From the NCBI RefSeq assembly GCF_026278245.1, contig NZ_CP111079.1, positions 2,792,501 through 2,856,500 of the forward strand: a DNA stretch of 64,000 nucleotides. The letters are read 5' to 3'. Both the position numbers and the translations under genes were made by a program. Below the pieces are notes generated by a model. That model was given only the letters and a program-made list of their open reading frames with translations, was not told the origin of the DNA and searched no databases. Source of the DNA: Pontibacter kalidii. GTDB lineage: Bacteria; Bacteroidota; Bacteroidia; Cytophagales; Hymenobacteraceae. Positions 7,501-16,337 of the stretch are shown in pieces. The stretch's first letter is position 1; the number at the start of each line of letters is the position of its first letter.

Positions 7501-7839
7501 TTTTGCCCGGAATCCCTGACAACTCCCTTCGGGGTAGAGGTGGGTAATCGCAACTTGAGTTTTATACTTTCGAGCCCCTACCCTGTCCACTACCTGGCCG
7601 ACCGATGCCCACGCCATACTTGTATGCCATACTTTAAATTTGCGTTTGATGTCTGCTAAAGTATAAAAACCCAAAAAAAGAGAATGCATGGAAGGCTATA
7701 CTTCTACTTTCTTTGCGGGGAACTACCGGCGATGACGTATAAGTTTCCCTGAAATACTCGGTGATACTTGCCATACTAATACTTGCTGCGTTCATACTTT
7801 ATACTTCCCTCTCCTCAGATTTATACTTATACTTGCCGG
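7501..7839. other. Intergenic, rich in the octamer
   Basis: No gene is supported; an 82-codon minus-strand frame at 7441-7689 has no family resemblance. Several TTATACTT copies lie here, including two in tandem just upstream of the thioesterase start. TATACTTG (7828-7835) ends 4 bases before that ATG and could act as a variant -7 box. Confidence 0.5.
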
Positions 7840-8277
7840 ATGCAATACCAGGAACATTACCAGCGGCTGGAGCGGCTCTACCACCAGGCAAAGGTGCAGG
7901 AGCTGTTCAGTGGCAGCAGCATACAGGTTAGCCACAGCCGCGCTGAAATCACCCTGCCGGTCCAGGAAAAGTACTTCCATGGGGCCAACGCCCTGCACGG
8001 GGCCGTCTACTTTAAATTGCTCGATGATGCCGCTTACTTTGCCGTAGCCTCTGTGGTGCGCGATGTATTCATCGTTACGGCCTCTTTTCAACTGAACCTG
8101 GTGCGCCCGGTAACCGGCGGCGAGCTCAAAGCTGTGGGTATCCTTCGCTCCCAAAGCAAGAACCTGTTCATCGCCGAAGCAACGCTCTACAATGAGCGCG
8201 GCAAAGAGGTAGCCTTCGGCACCGGCCAGTTTGTTCGCACCACGCAGCCGCTCGAGAGTTTGCAGGGATACGTTTGA
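7840..8277 (+). CDS. PaaI-family hotdog thioesterase
   Basis: A 145-residue hotdog protein of the PaaI/acyl-CoA thioesterase type, presumed to hydrolyse acyl-CoA esters in the cytoplasm. The core HGANALHGAVYFKLLDDAAYFA contains the G-x-x-H-G-(G/A) loop and the D-x-A helix of the family, followed by ASFQLNLVRPVTGGELKAVG. I chose ATG 7840 (MQYQEHY) over an in-frame start at 7783, because the extra 19 residues are encoded by octamer-rich intergenic DNA. No operon partner is evident. Confidence 0.82.
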   Translation: MQYQEHYQRLERLYHQAKVQELFSGSSIQVSHSRAEITLPVQEKYFHGANALHGAVYFKLLDDAAYFAVASVVRDVFIVTASFQLNLVRPVTGGELKAVGILRSQSKNLFIAEATLYNERGKEVAFGTGQFVRTTQPLESLQGYV

Positions 8278-8370
8278 GTTAGAGAGTTGGGGAGTTTAGG
8301 AGTTAGAGAGTTGTAAAGACGCAATAACGTTGCGCCTTTATAGTTAGAAAGTTAAAAAGTTAGAAGGTTA
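8277..8370. repeat. GTTAGAGA-type low-complexity repeat with REP-like hairpin
   Basis: Imperfect tandem units of GTTAGAGAGTTGGGGAGTT run from the stop codon of the thioesterase to about 8370. In the middle is the hairpin AAAGACGCAA-TAACG-TTGCGCCTTT (about 8315-8338). Related low-complexity DNA is at 11768-11806 and, on the other strand, at 41785-41850. Confidence 0.7.
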
Positions 8371-8399
8371 GAAAGTATAAAACCGTACTTTGGTTTAGT

Positions 8400-8673
8400 G
8401 CCCTCGCTCGCCTCCGGCGCGTGTGAGTTATCATGTGGCGTCCCGCCACGTTACGCTGCAAGTATAAAGTATGGCCTGAAGTATAATTCCACTATGAATT
8501 CATTTATGCGCATCAGATGCCTTGCCAAGTAAAGCCAATTCCCCTCCTTGGAGGGGTAGGGGTGGGTTAATGTTTTTTAGATGCGCACGAGCCACTCAAT
8601 ACTAGTATAAAGTATAATCCGAAGCGGCCAGAGGCCTTGGGGAAGCTCACACGTGCCAGAGGCGAGCGAGGGC
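8400..8673. mobile_element. Small non-coding element bounded by 30-bp inverted repeats (MITE-like)
   Basis: The left end at 8400-8429 starts GCCCTCGCTCGCCTC. The right end at 8644-8673 reads the same on the opposite strand, with about 3 mismatches in 30. The ~215 bases between have no open frame. They hold a CCCCTCCTTGGAGGGG hairpin followed by TAGGGGTGGGTT, also found in the composite repeats, and several octamer copies. No target-site duplication is clear. A MITE or an old REP-type unit both fit. Confidence 0.5.
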
Positions 8674-8725
8674 TGTATATAGAATGATCCTCCAAAGTAT
8701 AAAATCATACTTCAGGCAACCGCAT

Positions 8726-8762
8726 AAAAAAACGGGAGCAAGTATAACCTGCTCCCGTTTTC
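8726..8762. terminator. Terminator with the octamer in its loop
   Basis: Arms AAAACGGGAGCA and TGCTCCCGTTTT, with loop containing AAGTATAA (8740-8747). It lies 20 bases past the stop of the minus-strand S9 peptidase gene and has T-runs on both strands. Confidence 0.85.
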
Positions 8763-8782
8763 TGTTTATCTAAAGTATAAAA

Positions 8783-11656
8783 CTACTCCTTTGCCTCTCC
8801 GGCTACCTCAGGCTCCCTTACCAGCTCCAGGCCGTAGTCTTTGCCTTTGATAACCGATGGCACGCCCTGCTCCATCCATTTCGGGGCCGGGGCTCCTTTC
8901 AGGTAATGGTCGAAGAACTGCGACATGCGCACCGAAAGGTCTTTGCGGTTCTTGCGCTGCATCAGGTTGTGCTCCTCGCCATTGTACACCAGCATCCAGA
9001 CAGGCTTGTTGAGGCGGCGCAGCGCCATAAAGTACTCGATACCCTGGTACCAAGGCACGGCTCCGTCGTTGTCGTTGTGCATGATCAGCAGCGGTGTCTG
9101 TACGCGGTCGGCAAAGAAGAGCGGCGAGTTCTCGATAAACTGCATCGGCTTCTCCCACAGCGTACCGCCAATGCGGCTTTGCGTGCGCTCGTACTGGAAC
9201 TGGCGGCTCAGACCCGTGCCCCAACGGATACCGCCGTACGCACTCGTCATGTTCGATACCGGTGCGCCGGCCATGGCCGCCTTGAACAAATGTGTTCGGG
9301 TAACCATGTAGGCGATCTGGTAGCCGCCCCAGCTCTGGCCCTGCAATGCCATGTTCCTGTCATCTACAAAGCCCTGCTGCACCAGCATTTGTACACCCGG
9401 TATAATGCAGTCCATGGCGCTCTCGCCCGGGTAACCATTCTGGTACACGATGTCCGGCACGAACACCAGGTAATCGTTGCTCACAAACAGCGGGATGTTG
9501 ATCGTAGAAGCGCTTGGGGCCGGCACGCGGTGGTTGTGTATGCCATCCGAGGAGCGCTCATAAAAATACACCAGCATCGGGTACTTCTTATTCGCATCAA
9601 AGTTCTCGGGCTTGTAGAGCAGCCCCTGCAGCGGAATACCGTCCGTGGATTTCCAGTTCACCAGCTCCACTGTGCCCCACTTATACTCCGCCGCCTGCGG
9701 GTTGGCGTCCGTCAGCTGCTGCACGTTGGCAAAGCTCAGGTCCGAAGTATACAGGTCGTTATAGTTCCTGAAATCGCCGCGGCGGAAGGTAACCAGGTTG
9801 TTGTCTTTGGCTTTACTGAGCGAAGTATAGGCATGGTCAGAGCTGATGAGCTGCTCCGGTTTTGCCTCTTTGCTCACATACTCCTTGTAGTAGCCGTCGG
9901 CTTTTGTGCCAATGTTAAAGCCGCTCAGGTACAGCTCGGCGTTGGCAGGTATAAACTTCTGCTCCGGGTCCAGCTTTTCATAGCGCAGGCGCAGGTTGTG
10001 CTGGCGCCCATAGGTGTCAGTCAGGTTCACAGCGGCCTTTTTGCCCGTAGGGTCCAGCTTCCATATGTCGTGCTTGTCGTATACCAGCAGGTGGCTGTCG
10101 TTTTCTACCCAGCCCCCGAAACCGTAGTCGTCCGGAAGCATCGGCATGTCGAAATCCTCCTCGTAAAAAGGCACTCCTACTTTTTTTGTCAGGTTGATAT
10201 TGGCGCCTCCCTTGGTGCTCATGGCGTGCCAGCTGCTGTCCATCGGCTCATACCAGTACACGTACTTGCCCATCGGCGAAAGGCGCGGGTTACCTCTTGA
10301 TTCCGTCAGTACCTGTTTGGTCGTTCCCTTCTTCAGGTCGATCAGGTAGGCGTCCTTGCGGGTCGGGGTGTCGTAACCGATCGTGATTTTATACTTCTCG
10401 TCGCTCACGCCTAGCGCCACATCCCCGGTCTTGTAGGCATCCAGGTACACATCCGGCATCTCCAGGGTGGCCAGCTGCTGCATTTTGCCCCCTCTCAAAT
10501 CGTACATGGCCAGGAAGGAGCGCTTCAGGGTGCGGTCGTTCTGTTTGAGCTGCATGGGCTGTATCAACGGATCTTTGTAGGTCCAGATATCCAGGCTTAC
10601 CTTGTCCTCCTCCAGCTGCGTGGTGTCTTTCTCGTAGCGCACCGGGCGCGGGAACGTGCCGAAGAACAGGCGCTTGCCATCCTCGGAGAATATCAGGCTG
10701 CCGTGCTCGCTCACCATCCAGTCCTGCGGCATGCCTTTGGCTACGGTATCGGCCAGCACCTGGCTTTCGCGGCTTTTGGTGTTCCAGTAGTTCAGGCTGA
10801 AGTAGCGGATGTCGGCTTTCAGCGTATCGGCAGTGGCCACGTAAGCCAGTTGGTTTCCGGCCTTGTCGGTGCTGATGCCTTTGTAGGAGACCAGGCCCGT
10901 ATCGATCGGCATTTCCTTCAGCTCGGAAGTACTGAAAGCAAATACCCCGGCCTGGTGCAGTGAGTCCAGCTCATCCTTCACGAAGTACAGCATGTTGCCC
11001 TGCTCCGAGAAAATATAGTCCACCACGCGCGGGAAACGGTGCTCCTGTCCGGTGCTGAGATTGCGCAGCACCAGGTCGGTACCCTTGGCATCCTTGTTTT
11101 TCTTTAGGGTTGATTTCTTTTCCCCAGTTTTTTCCGCGCCTGCTGCGGTTGTGTCTTTCTTAGCTTCCTTCTTCTCCGGCAGCGGCTTCTCCAGGTGGTA
11201 GGCCAGCCAGCCGCTTCCCTCCTTCGGCAACTTATACGACTGCACCCGCGGCACCTTTACCACCCTCATGTCTTCCAGGCTCACAATCGCCAGGGAGTCT
11301 TTGGGCAGGTCATCGCCCTTTTTCTTCTTCAGCTTCAGGGCGCGCACTTTCTGGTGCTCCGGCTTTATCTGGAAAACGGCAAAGCGGCTGTCGTTGCTGA
11401 AGCTGGCCTTGGAACCACGGTTATACTTAGCTGTGGCGTTGTTGACCATACTGCGGATGTAGAGGTCGCCATCGCCCTCCTGTGGGTTGATGTTGTAGAG
11501 CACAAACTTGCCGTTGTGGGAAATCTTATCCCCACTCAGGCCATTCCAGCTGTCGTACACATCGTGGGTAAGCGTTTTTTTGGCTGTCTGCTGTTGCGCC
11601 TCGGCCTGCAGCAGGCCAGCGCTGAAGACAACAGCCAGGCATAAAAGTTTCTTCAT
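8783..11656 (-). CDS. S9 (prolyl oligopeptidase) family serine peptidase, exported
   Basis: A 957-residue exported peptidase. The signal peptide MKKLLCLAVVFSAGLLQAEA precedes a long beta-propeller region. The C-terminal alpha/beta-hydrolase domain (about residues 690-940) carries the nucleophile in GQSWGGYQ (Ser near 770), the Asp in HNDNDGAVPW and the His in NGEEHNL. It probably cleaves oligopeptides in the periplasm, like DPP4 and acylaminoacyl-peptidase relatives. At about 950 residues it is larger than DPP4 but usual for this Bacteroidota subgroup. I chose ATG 11656 because an upstream in-frame ATG at 11719 would put 21 residues before the signal peptide. It is monocistronic. Confidence 0.88.
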   Translation of the reverse strand: MKKLLCLAVVFSAGLLQAEAQQQTAKKTLTHDVYDSWNGLSGDKISHNGKFVLYNINPQEGDGDLYIRSMVNNATAKYNRGSKASFSNDSRFAVFQIKPEHQKVRALKLKKKKGDDLPKDSLAIVSLEDMRVVKVPRVQSYKLPKEGSGWLAYHLEKPLPEKKEAKKDTTAAGAEKTGEKKSTLKKNKDAKGTDLVLRNLSTGQEHRFPRVVDYIFSEQGNMLYFVKDELDSLHQAGVFAFSTSELKEMPIDTGLVSYKGISTDKAGNQLAYVATADTLKADIRYFSLNYWNTKSRESQVLADTVAKGMPQDWMVSEHGSLIFSEDGKRLFFGTFPRPVRYEKDTTQLEEDKVSLDIWTYKDPLIQPMQLKQNDRTLKRSFLAMYDLRGGKMQQLATLEMPDVYLDAYKTGDVALGVSDEKYKITIGYDTPTRKDAYLIDLKKGTTKQVLTESRGNPRLSPMGKYVYWYEPMDSSWHAMSTKGGANINLTKKVGVPFYEEDFDMPMLPDDYGFGGWVENDSHLLVYDKHDIWKLDPTGKKAAVNLTDTYGRQHNLRLRYEKLDPEQKFIPANAELYLSGFNIGTKADGYYKEYVSKEAKPEQLISSDHAYTSLSKAKDNNLVTFRRGDFRNYNDLYTSDLSFANVQQLTDANPQAAEYKWGTVELVNWKSTDGIPLQGLLYKPENFDANKKYPMLVYFYERSSDGIHNHRVPAPSASTINIPLFVSNDYLVFVPDIVYQNGYPGESAMDCIIPGVQMLVQQGFVDDRNMALQGQSWGGYQIAYMVTRTHLFKAAMAGAPVSNMTSAYGGIRWGTGLSRQFQYERTQSRIGGTLWEKPMQFIENSPLFFADRVQTPLLIMHNDNDGAVPWYQGIEYFMALRRLNKPVWMLVYNGEEHNLMQRKNRKDLSVRMSQFFDHYLKGAPAPKWMEQGVPSVIKGKDYGLELVREPEVAGEAKE

Positions 11657-11767
11657 ATCGGGTGAAACTGATTGATAAGTAGGTATGAGTTGCGAATAAA
11701 GATAAGGATAAACTGCCAAAGGTGCAGCCGCTGTTTGGATTAGACGCCCGAAACTGCCGGAGGTTTA

Positions 11768-11806
11768 AAAGAGTTAGAGAGTTGGGGAGTTAGAGAGTTA
11801 GAGAGT
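11768..11806. repeat. GAGTTAGAGAGTTGGGG low-complexity repeat
   Basis: Short direct units of GTTAGAGAGTTGGG and GTTAGAGA, as at 8277-8370. Confidence 0.65.
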
Positions 11807-11853
11807 CGTGTTCTGGTAGCGCATGATCTATTGCCTTAGTTTTGCGTTTATAC

Positions 11854-11882
11854 TTGTCAGATAGCCAGCGCTTATACTTTTG
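11854..11882 (+). promoter_or_regulatory. Bacteroidota promoter TTG-N18-TACTTTTG for the thiolase
   Basis: TTG at 11854-11856 and TACTTTTG at 11875-11882 with an 18-base spacer fit the Bacteroidota -33/-7 consensus. The octamer TTATACTT overlaps both elements. Confidence 0.6.
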
Positions 11883-12070
11883 CGTAAATCTATGCGGTAT
11901 TTTTAATGCCGGACGGCACCTTGCCAGCTACGCAACAAGCTGCCCTGACAGTCAGACACTCGCAGGAGCTGCGCACACGGCGAGGTCTTTCGGGATAGCT
12001 AACGCTCGTTTGTTTTTGAGCGCAAATCCCTGTAACTTCACAACAAAACCCAATAAAGTAAATCAAAACT

Positions 12071-13255
12071 ATGCAAACGAAAGAAGTATATATCATTTCG
12101 GCGGTTCGTACCCCCATCGGTTCCTTTGGCGGTGCCCTGGCCAGCCTCTCGGCTACCCAGCTTGGTGCGGCAGCTATTAAAGGAGCCCTGGAGAAGGCCG
12201 GCGTGGATAAAAAAGAAGTGCAGGAGGTGATCATGGGCAACGTGATCTCTGCCAACCTGGGGCAGGCCCCTGCACGCCAAGCAGCTATTTTTGCCGGACT
12301 GGGCCATGAGGTGGAGTGTACGACCATCAACAAAGTATGCGCCTCCGGCTCTAAGGCCATCATGTTCGCGGCGCAGGCCATTATGCTGGGCCATAAGGAT
12401 GTGATCGTGGCGGGCGGCATGGAGAGCATGAGCAACGTGCCTTACTACCTCGACAAAGCCCGTTTCGGTTCTAAGCTGGGCCATGGCCAGATGATCGACG
12501 GCCTGCTGAAAGACGGCCTGTGGGACGTGTACAACGATTTCCATATGGGTAACGCGGCCGAGAACACGGCCCGTGAGCTGAAGATCACGCGCGAGATGCA
12601 GGATGAGTACGCCGTCAACTCCTACAAAAAGGTAGCCGAGGCCTCGAAGGCTGGCCTGCTGAAGGACGAGATCGTGGCCGTGGAAGTTCCGCAACGCGGC
12701 AAAGACCCCATGGTAGTAGCGGAAGATGAAGAGTTCTCTAAAGTTAACTTCGATAAAATCCCTGGCCTGAAGCCTGTCTTCGACAAGGCCGGTACGGTAA
12801 CGGCTGCCAACGCCTCCACCCTGAACGATGGTGCCGCTGCGCTGGTGCTGATGAGCAAGGAGAAAGCTGAAGAGCTGGGCGTGAAGCCAATTGCCAAGAT
12901 CCGTGGTTTTGCCGATGCCGAGCAGGACCCGATCTGGTTCACCACTACCCCATCGCTGGCTATTCCGAAGGCGCTGAAGAACGCCGGAGTAGATGCCTCC
13001 GAGGTGGATTTCTATGAAATCAACGAGGCCTTCTCGGTAGTATCCATCGCCAACAACCAGAAACTGGGCCTGGAAGGCGGCAACGTGAACGTGTTTGGCG
13101 GTGCTGTATCGCTGGGCCACCCGCTGGGGGCTTCCGGGGCGCGTATCGTCGCCACGCTCTGCAACGTGCTGGATAAGAAAGGTGGCAAAATCGGTGTAAC
13201 CGGTATCTGCAACGGCGGCGGCGGTGCCTCTGCCATCGTGATCGAGAAAGTATAA
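12071..13255 (+). CDS. Acetyl-CoA C-acetyltransferase (thiolase)
   Basis: A 394-residue thiolase that joins two acetyl-CoA into acetoacetyl-CoA, or cleaves 3-ketoacyl-CoA in the reverse direction. The nucleophile C90 lies in NKVCASGSKA, H350 in GHPLGASGAR, and the acid-base C380 in GICNGGGGAS. All are intact and at family-typical positions. No fatty-acid oxidation genes adjoin it, so biosynthetic (AtoB/PhaA) and degradative (FadA) roles cannot be separated. The final codons and stop AAA-GTA-TAA contain an octamer copy, and a strong terminator follows. Confidence 0.93.
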   Translation: MQTKEVYIISAVRTPIGSFGGALASLSATQLGAAAIKGALEKAGVDKKEVQEVIMGNVISANLGQAPARQAAIFAGLGHEVECTTINKVCASGSKAIMFAAQAIMLGHKDVIVAGGMESMSNVPYYLDKARFGSKLGHGQMIDGLLKDGLWDVYNDFHMGNAAENTARELKITREMQDEYAVNSYKKVAEASKAGLLKDEIVAVEVPQRGKDPMVVAEDEEFSKVNFDKIPGLKPVFDKAGTVTAANASTLNDGAAALVLMSKEKAEELGVKPIAKIRGFADAEQDPIWFTTTPSLAIPKALKNAGVDASEVDFYEINEAFSVVSIANNQKLGLEGGNVNVFGGAVSLGHPLGASGARIVATLCNVLDKKGGKIGVTGICNGGGGASAIVIEKV

Positions 13256-13281
13256 ACTGCCCTTGGGCATACATTTTGCGG

Positions 13282-13317
13282 GAAGCCTTACGTTTAGCGC
13301 GTAAGGCTTCTTTTTTT
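13282..13317 (+). terminator. Terminator of the thiolase gene
   Basis: GAAGCCTTAC(G) and (C)GTAAGGCTTC pair around a short loop, followed by seven T. Confidence 0.9.
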
Positions 13318-13349
13318 ATACCTTAGCCATCCAATTAAACTGTTTCCTA

Positions 13350-13357
13350 TACTTTTG
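13350..13357 (+). promoter_or_regulatory. -7 box TACTTTTG for the HEAT-repeat gene
   Basis: Matches TAnnTTTG. It touches an in-frame ATG at 13358, which would fall at or before the transcription start, so the ATG at 13382 is preferred. Confidence 0.5.
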
Positions 13358-13381
13358 ATGTTTATCAATGTTAAATCACCT

Positions 13382-13915
13382 ATGTCATTAGAAACCGAAC
13401 TAGCTAAATTCTGGGAGTGGGCAGGTATGACGCCAGACACTTACACTGAAAACAGAGGTTTAGGTGAGTGGGAAGTAGAATACCCTGGTTGGGATGCCTT
13501 GTATAAGGCTGCAAATGAAGCGGTAGAACAGCTTAATAAGGAGTTCAACCACGACCTGGCCCAGCTGCTCGTTTATGCGCTTGCCATAGATAATGAATCC
13601 GGGCAAGTCCTTAGGAGCATCGAGGAGAAACTAGAGAGCAAGCTTCGGTTCGTTAAAAAGGCCGTTAACTCTAACCAGCCACAGGCTAAATGGCAGATGG
13701 CTGAGTTGCTTGGAAATGCTGACGTGGAGAACAGGGAGCAGCTTCTCGTTAACCTGATAAACCGCAACGACGACAAGTATGTGAAGAGAAGGGCATTGCT
13801 GAGTTTGGGCAAGGTCAACCCTACAAAAGCGGTTGAACTGGCTCAGAAGTTTCTAAAAGATACGGACCCGTTCCTGAGGTTAGTATCAAAGGAGATCATC
13901 AAAAAGAAAGTATAA
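13382..13915 (+). CDS. HEAT-repeat-like protein
   Basis: A 177-residue soluble protein, all-helical by composition. The second half (about residues 90-177) contains two to three HEAT-type repeats (for example YVKRRALLSLGKVNPTKAVE and LKDTDPFLRLVSKEIIKK). The first half contains a Trp-rich stretch FWEWAG/YPGWDALYKAANEA. HEAT proteins of this size usually serve as binding scaffolds, and I cannot name the partner. The final codons AAA-GTA-TAA again form an octamer copy. The gap to the next gene is 34 bases, so co-transcription is possible. Confidence 0.7.
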   Translation: MSLETELAKFWEWAGMTPDTYTENRGLGEWEVEYPGWDALYKAANEAVEQLNKEFNHDLAQLLVYALAIDNESGQVLRSIEEKLESKLRFVKKAVNSNQPQAKWQMAELLGNADVENREQLLVNLINRNDDKYVKRRALLSLGKVNPTKAVELAQKFLKDTDPFLRLVSKEIIKKKV

Positions 13916-13949
13916 CCTTATACCGTATTACCAGACAGTTTTATTCCCT

Positions 13950-15275
13950 ATGGCGAAATTGCTCTCACTCCTGCCTGCTGCTTTACTCTTTAGTTCCCTG
14001 GCTTTCGGGCAGGACAAACGAAAGGTCGTAACCTATTACGATGATAATTATACCCAGGTGAAGGAAGAGTATTTCATCACACCGGACTCAGCCATAGTGG
14101 GTTATTACAACCGTTACTACCCTACCGGCGAGCGCGAAGCGCTGATTAAGTTTGTGGCCGGCAAAAAGGACAGTGTATACACTGAGTTCTACCCGAGCGG
14201 CCAACCCAAGCTGCAGCTCACCTACCAGCAGGATGTAAAGCAGGGCCCCTTTAAAGCCTACCGCCCCGACGGCAAACTGTTGCAGGAAGGCTACTTTGAG
14301 AACGACAAGCAGAGCAAGCTCTACAAAACCTACAACCCGGATGGCACCCTGCAAAAGGAAACGGAGTTCGTGAACGGTTTCCCGGAAGGCGTGGTGCGTG
14401 AGTATTACCCGTCGGGCAAGCTGAAGTCTGAGATGACCTACCGCAACAGCAAGCAGAACGGCCCGGCCAAAACGTACTATACCAACGGCAACCCCGAGAC
14501 AGAGGCCAGCTACAGCAACGGTATGCTGCAAGGATCCTACAAAACCTTCTACGACAACGGCCAGGTGCAGACGGAGGTGCAGAATGTAGCCGGCGAGAAG
14601 CAGGGCACTTACAAAAGCTACTACCGCAGCGGCAAGCTCAGCACCGAAGGCCAGTTTGTAGCCGGCAAGATGCACGGCCCGGCCAAATCATACTTTGAGA
14701 GTGGGCAGACACGCAGCGTCATCAACTATAAAAACGGCGAAATAAACGGCACCGCGCAGTATTTCTATGAAGACGGAAAGCTGAAGGAAGAGATCACGAC
14801 CAGCAGCAACGGCTCTACGGCGAAAACCCTGCGCTACTTCCCTAGCGGCCACCTGCAGGCCGAGGAGCAGCTGAAAGACAAGAAAAAGCAGGGTAACTGG
14901 AAAATATACTTTGATGCCCCGGGCAAAAAGGTACAGCTCAGCGAGAACTACAACGCCGACAGGCTCACCGGTGAGCGCCTGAGCTACTACGACAACGGCC
15001 AGATACAGGAAAAGCAGGTGTATGAGAGCGGCAAGATCATTGGCGTAAGTTATACGTACTACCCGTCCGGCAAGGTGAAATCCGAAACCAACCACAAGGA
15101 TGGCCTGCGCTTTGGGCCTTACAAGGCTTACTTTGAGGATGGTAAAACAGAAGTGCTGGGTCAGTTCCGTAATAACCGCGAAACCGGCACCTGGAAGTAC
15201 CATAGCCTCGAGGGCAAGGTGGTTAAAACGCGCCTTTACCGCAACGGCCAGGTGATGGAGGAAAAGGACAAATAA
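13950..15275 (+). CDS. YwqK-family MORN_2 repeat protein, exported
   Basis: A 441-residue exported protein. After the signal peptide (MAKLLSLLPAALLFSSLAFGQ) come about fifteen tandem MORN_2 (YwqK-type) repeats of the form YYxxGKLKxExxYxNGxxxGxxKxY, filling the rest of the protein. In Bacillus the name comes from a toxin-immunity neighbour, but in Bacteroidota most copies stand alone with unknown function. There is no toxin gene nearby, so no antitoxin role is claimed. Repeats of this kind form an elongated beta-solenoid. An octamer follows the stop, then a strong terminator. Confidence 0.85.
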   Translation: MAKLLSLLPAALLFSSLAFGQDKRKVVTYYDDNYTQVKEEYFITPDSAIVGYYNRYYPTGEREALIKFVAGKKDSVYTEFYPSGQPKLQLTYQQDVKQGPFKAYRPDGKLLQEGYFENDKQSKLYKTYNPDGTLQKETEFVNGFPEGVVREYYPSGKLKSEMTYRNSKQNGPAKTYYTNGNPETEASYSNGMLQGSYKTFYDNGQVQTEVQNVAGEKQGTYKSYYRSGKLSTEGQFVAGKMHGPAKSYFESGQTRSVINYKNGEINGTAQYFYEDGKLKEEITTSSNGSTAKTLRYFPSGHLQAEEQLKDKKKQGNWKIYFDAPGKKVQLSENYNADRLTGERLSYYDNGQIQEKQVYESGKIIGVSYTYYPSGKVKSETNHKDGLRFGPYKAYFEDGKTEVLGQFRNNRETGTWKYHSLEGKVVKTRLYRNGQVMEEKDK

Positions 15276-15288
15276 GTATAAAACACTG

Positions 15289-15326
15289 CAGCAAAGGCAC
15301 CCGCACACGGGTGCTTTTGCTGTTTT
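15289..15326 (+). terminator. Terminator of the YwqK-family gene
   Basis: Arms CAGCAAAGGCACCCG and CGGGTGCTTTTGCTG form a long hairpin, followed by TTTTAG. Confidence 0.85.
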
Positions 15327-15381
15327 AGCCTAAGGCACTACCTTAACCATAGCTATACTTAACTGCTGCCCATACCACCAG

Positions 15382-16284
15382 ATGATCATTGACTTCAGAC
15401 TAAGCGTATTTCAGGCCGTAGCCGAGAAGCTGAGCTTTACGAAAGCTGCCCACGCCCTTTTTATCTCGCAGCCAGCCGTTACCAGGCACATAAATGAGTT
15501 GGAGAAGCAAATTGGAAAGCCACTCTTCCACCGGCACGGTAGCCGGATAAGCCTGACGAGCGAAGGGAAATTACTACAGGAGTATGCCCGGCAGATTCTG
15601 TCGCTCTACCAAAGCCTGAGCGAGGAGATAGGGCACCTGCAGCAACAGCAGGCCGGACTATTGCGCATTGGAGCTAGCACCACCATTGCCCAATATATTC
15701 TGCCCCCGCTGCTGGCCCAATTTAAAAAAAGCTACCCCAGCGTGCAGCTTACCCTCATTAGCGAAAACACAGAGCACATAGAGGCGTTGCTGCAGGACGG
15801 CAGCATTGATGTAGGCATGGTGGAAGGCGAAACCCAGCTTCCGCAGCTGCACTACGAGCCTTTTGTGCAGGATGAGCTGGTCCTCGTGACCAGCATCAGC
15901 AACTTGAATTCCCTTACAACCGAAATCACGCCTCAGGATTTACTTCATGTTCCGCTGGTATTGCGCGAGCCTGGCTCAGGAACGCGAGATATTGTAGAAG
16001 CGGCACTGGAAAAGCTACAACTCCGCCGCAAAGACCTGCAGGTAGAAATTGAGCTAGGCAGCACCGAAAGTATAAAACAGTACCTGCTGCACTCCCATGC
16101 CTACGCTTTCCTGTCTGTACATACCATAGCTGGCGAACTGGCTGCGGGTAAACTGAAGATAGTTGAAATCACCGGGCCTGCCATGCACCGCACGTTCCGG
16201 TTTTGTATGCGGCACGGGCAACATGCGCGGCTGGTGCTCCAGTTCTGCCAGTTTTGCCGCAACCGTTATAACCCCTTGTTATAA
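15382..16284 (+). CDS. LysR-family transcriptional regulator
   Basis: A 300-residue LysR regulator of usual length. The winged helix-turn-helix occupies residues 1-60 (FQAVAEKLSFTKAAHALFISQPAVTRHINELE). The substrate-binding domain runs from about residue 88 (GLLRIGASTTIAQYILPPLLAQF). It resembles the CysB/YeiE-like subgroup. The next gene, 53 bases on in the same direction, is a YeiH-type transporter; this LysR-YeiH pairing is common in bacteria and suggests the regulator controls the transporter. The inducer is unknown. Confidence 0.88.
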   Translation: MIIDFRLSVFQAVAEKLSFTKAAHALFISQPAVTRHINELEKQIGKPLFHRHGSRISLTSEGKLLQEYARQILSLYQSLSEEIGHLQQQQAGLLRIGASTTIAQYILPPLLAQFKKSYPSVQLTLISENTEHIEALLQDGSIDVGMVEGETQLPQLHYEPFVQDELVLVTSISNLNSLTTEITPQDLLHVPLVLREPGSGTRDIVEAALEKLQLRRKDLQVEIELGSTESIKQYLLHSHAYAFLSVHTIAGELAAGKLKIVEITGPAMHRTFRFCMRHGQHARLVLQFCQFCRNRYNPLL

Positions 16285-16301
16285 GCCATCAGCATATATG
16301 A

Positions 16302-16333
16302 TTGGCCCTGCCTTGCCGCCTCACTTAACTTTG
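16302..16333 (+). promoter_or_regulatory. Promoter TTG-N21-TAACTTTG for yeiH
   Basis: TTG at 16302-16304 and TAACTTTG at 16326-16333 match the -33/-7 consensus. Only 4 bases separate the box from the ATG, so the transcript would be leaderless or nearly so. Confidence 0.5.
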
Positions 16334-16337
16334 TAGC

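Larger units (their letters stand above)
11657..12070. other. Divergent intergenic region between S9 peptidase and thiolase
   Basis: It contains a GTTAGAGA low-complexity patch (11768-11806), two octamer copies and a good promoter for the thiolase at 11854-11882. The leader from that promoter would be about 185 bases. I see no riboswitch motif in it. Confidence 0.6.

Noticed and set aside
7441..7689. 82-codon minus-strand frame in the repeat region
   Set aside because: It runs across octamer copies and has no family match or promoter.
6900..8780. Hairpins and repeats as a CRISPR array
   Set aside because: Repeats are unequal in sequence, spacing is irregular, and no spacers or cas genes exist.
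8906..10300. 464-codon open frame on the + strand inside the S9 peptidase gene
   Set aside because: It is the antisense shadow of a clear, motif-bearing gene; its composition (His, Val, Leu rich) is typical of reverse-frame translation.
11883..12070. Thiolase leader as a riboswitch
   Set aside because: I could find no known riboswitch consensus or long-range stem; the leader is simply long.
12038..13270. 410-codon minus-strand frame over the thiolase gene
   Set aside because: Antisense shadow of an intact thiolase with all catalytic residues.
13950..15275. YwqK-family protein as antitoxin of a toxin-immunity pair
   Set aside because: No toxin or polymorphic secreted effector gene lies next to it; only the family name suggests it.
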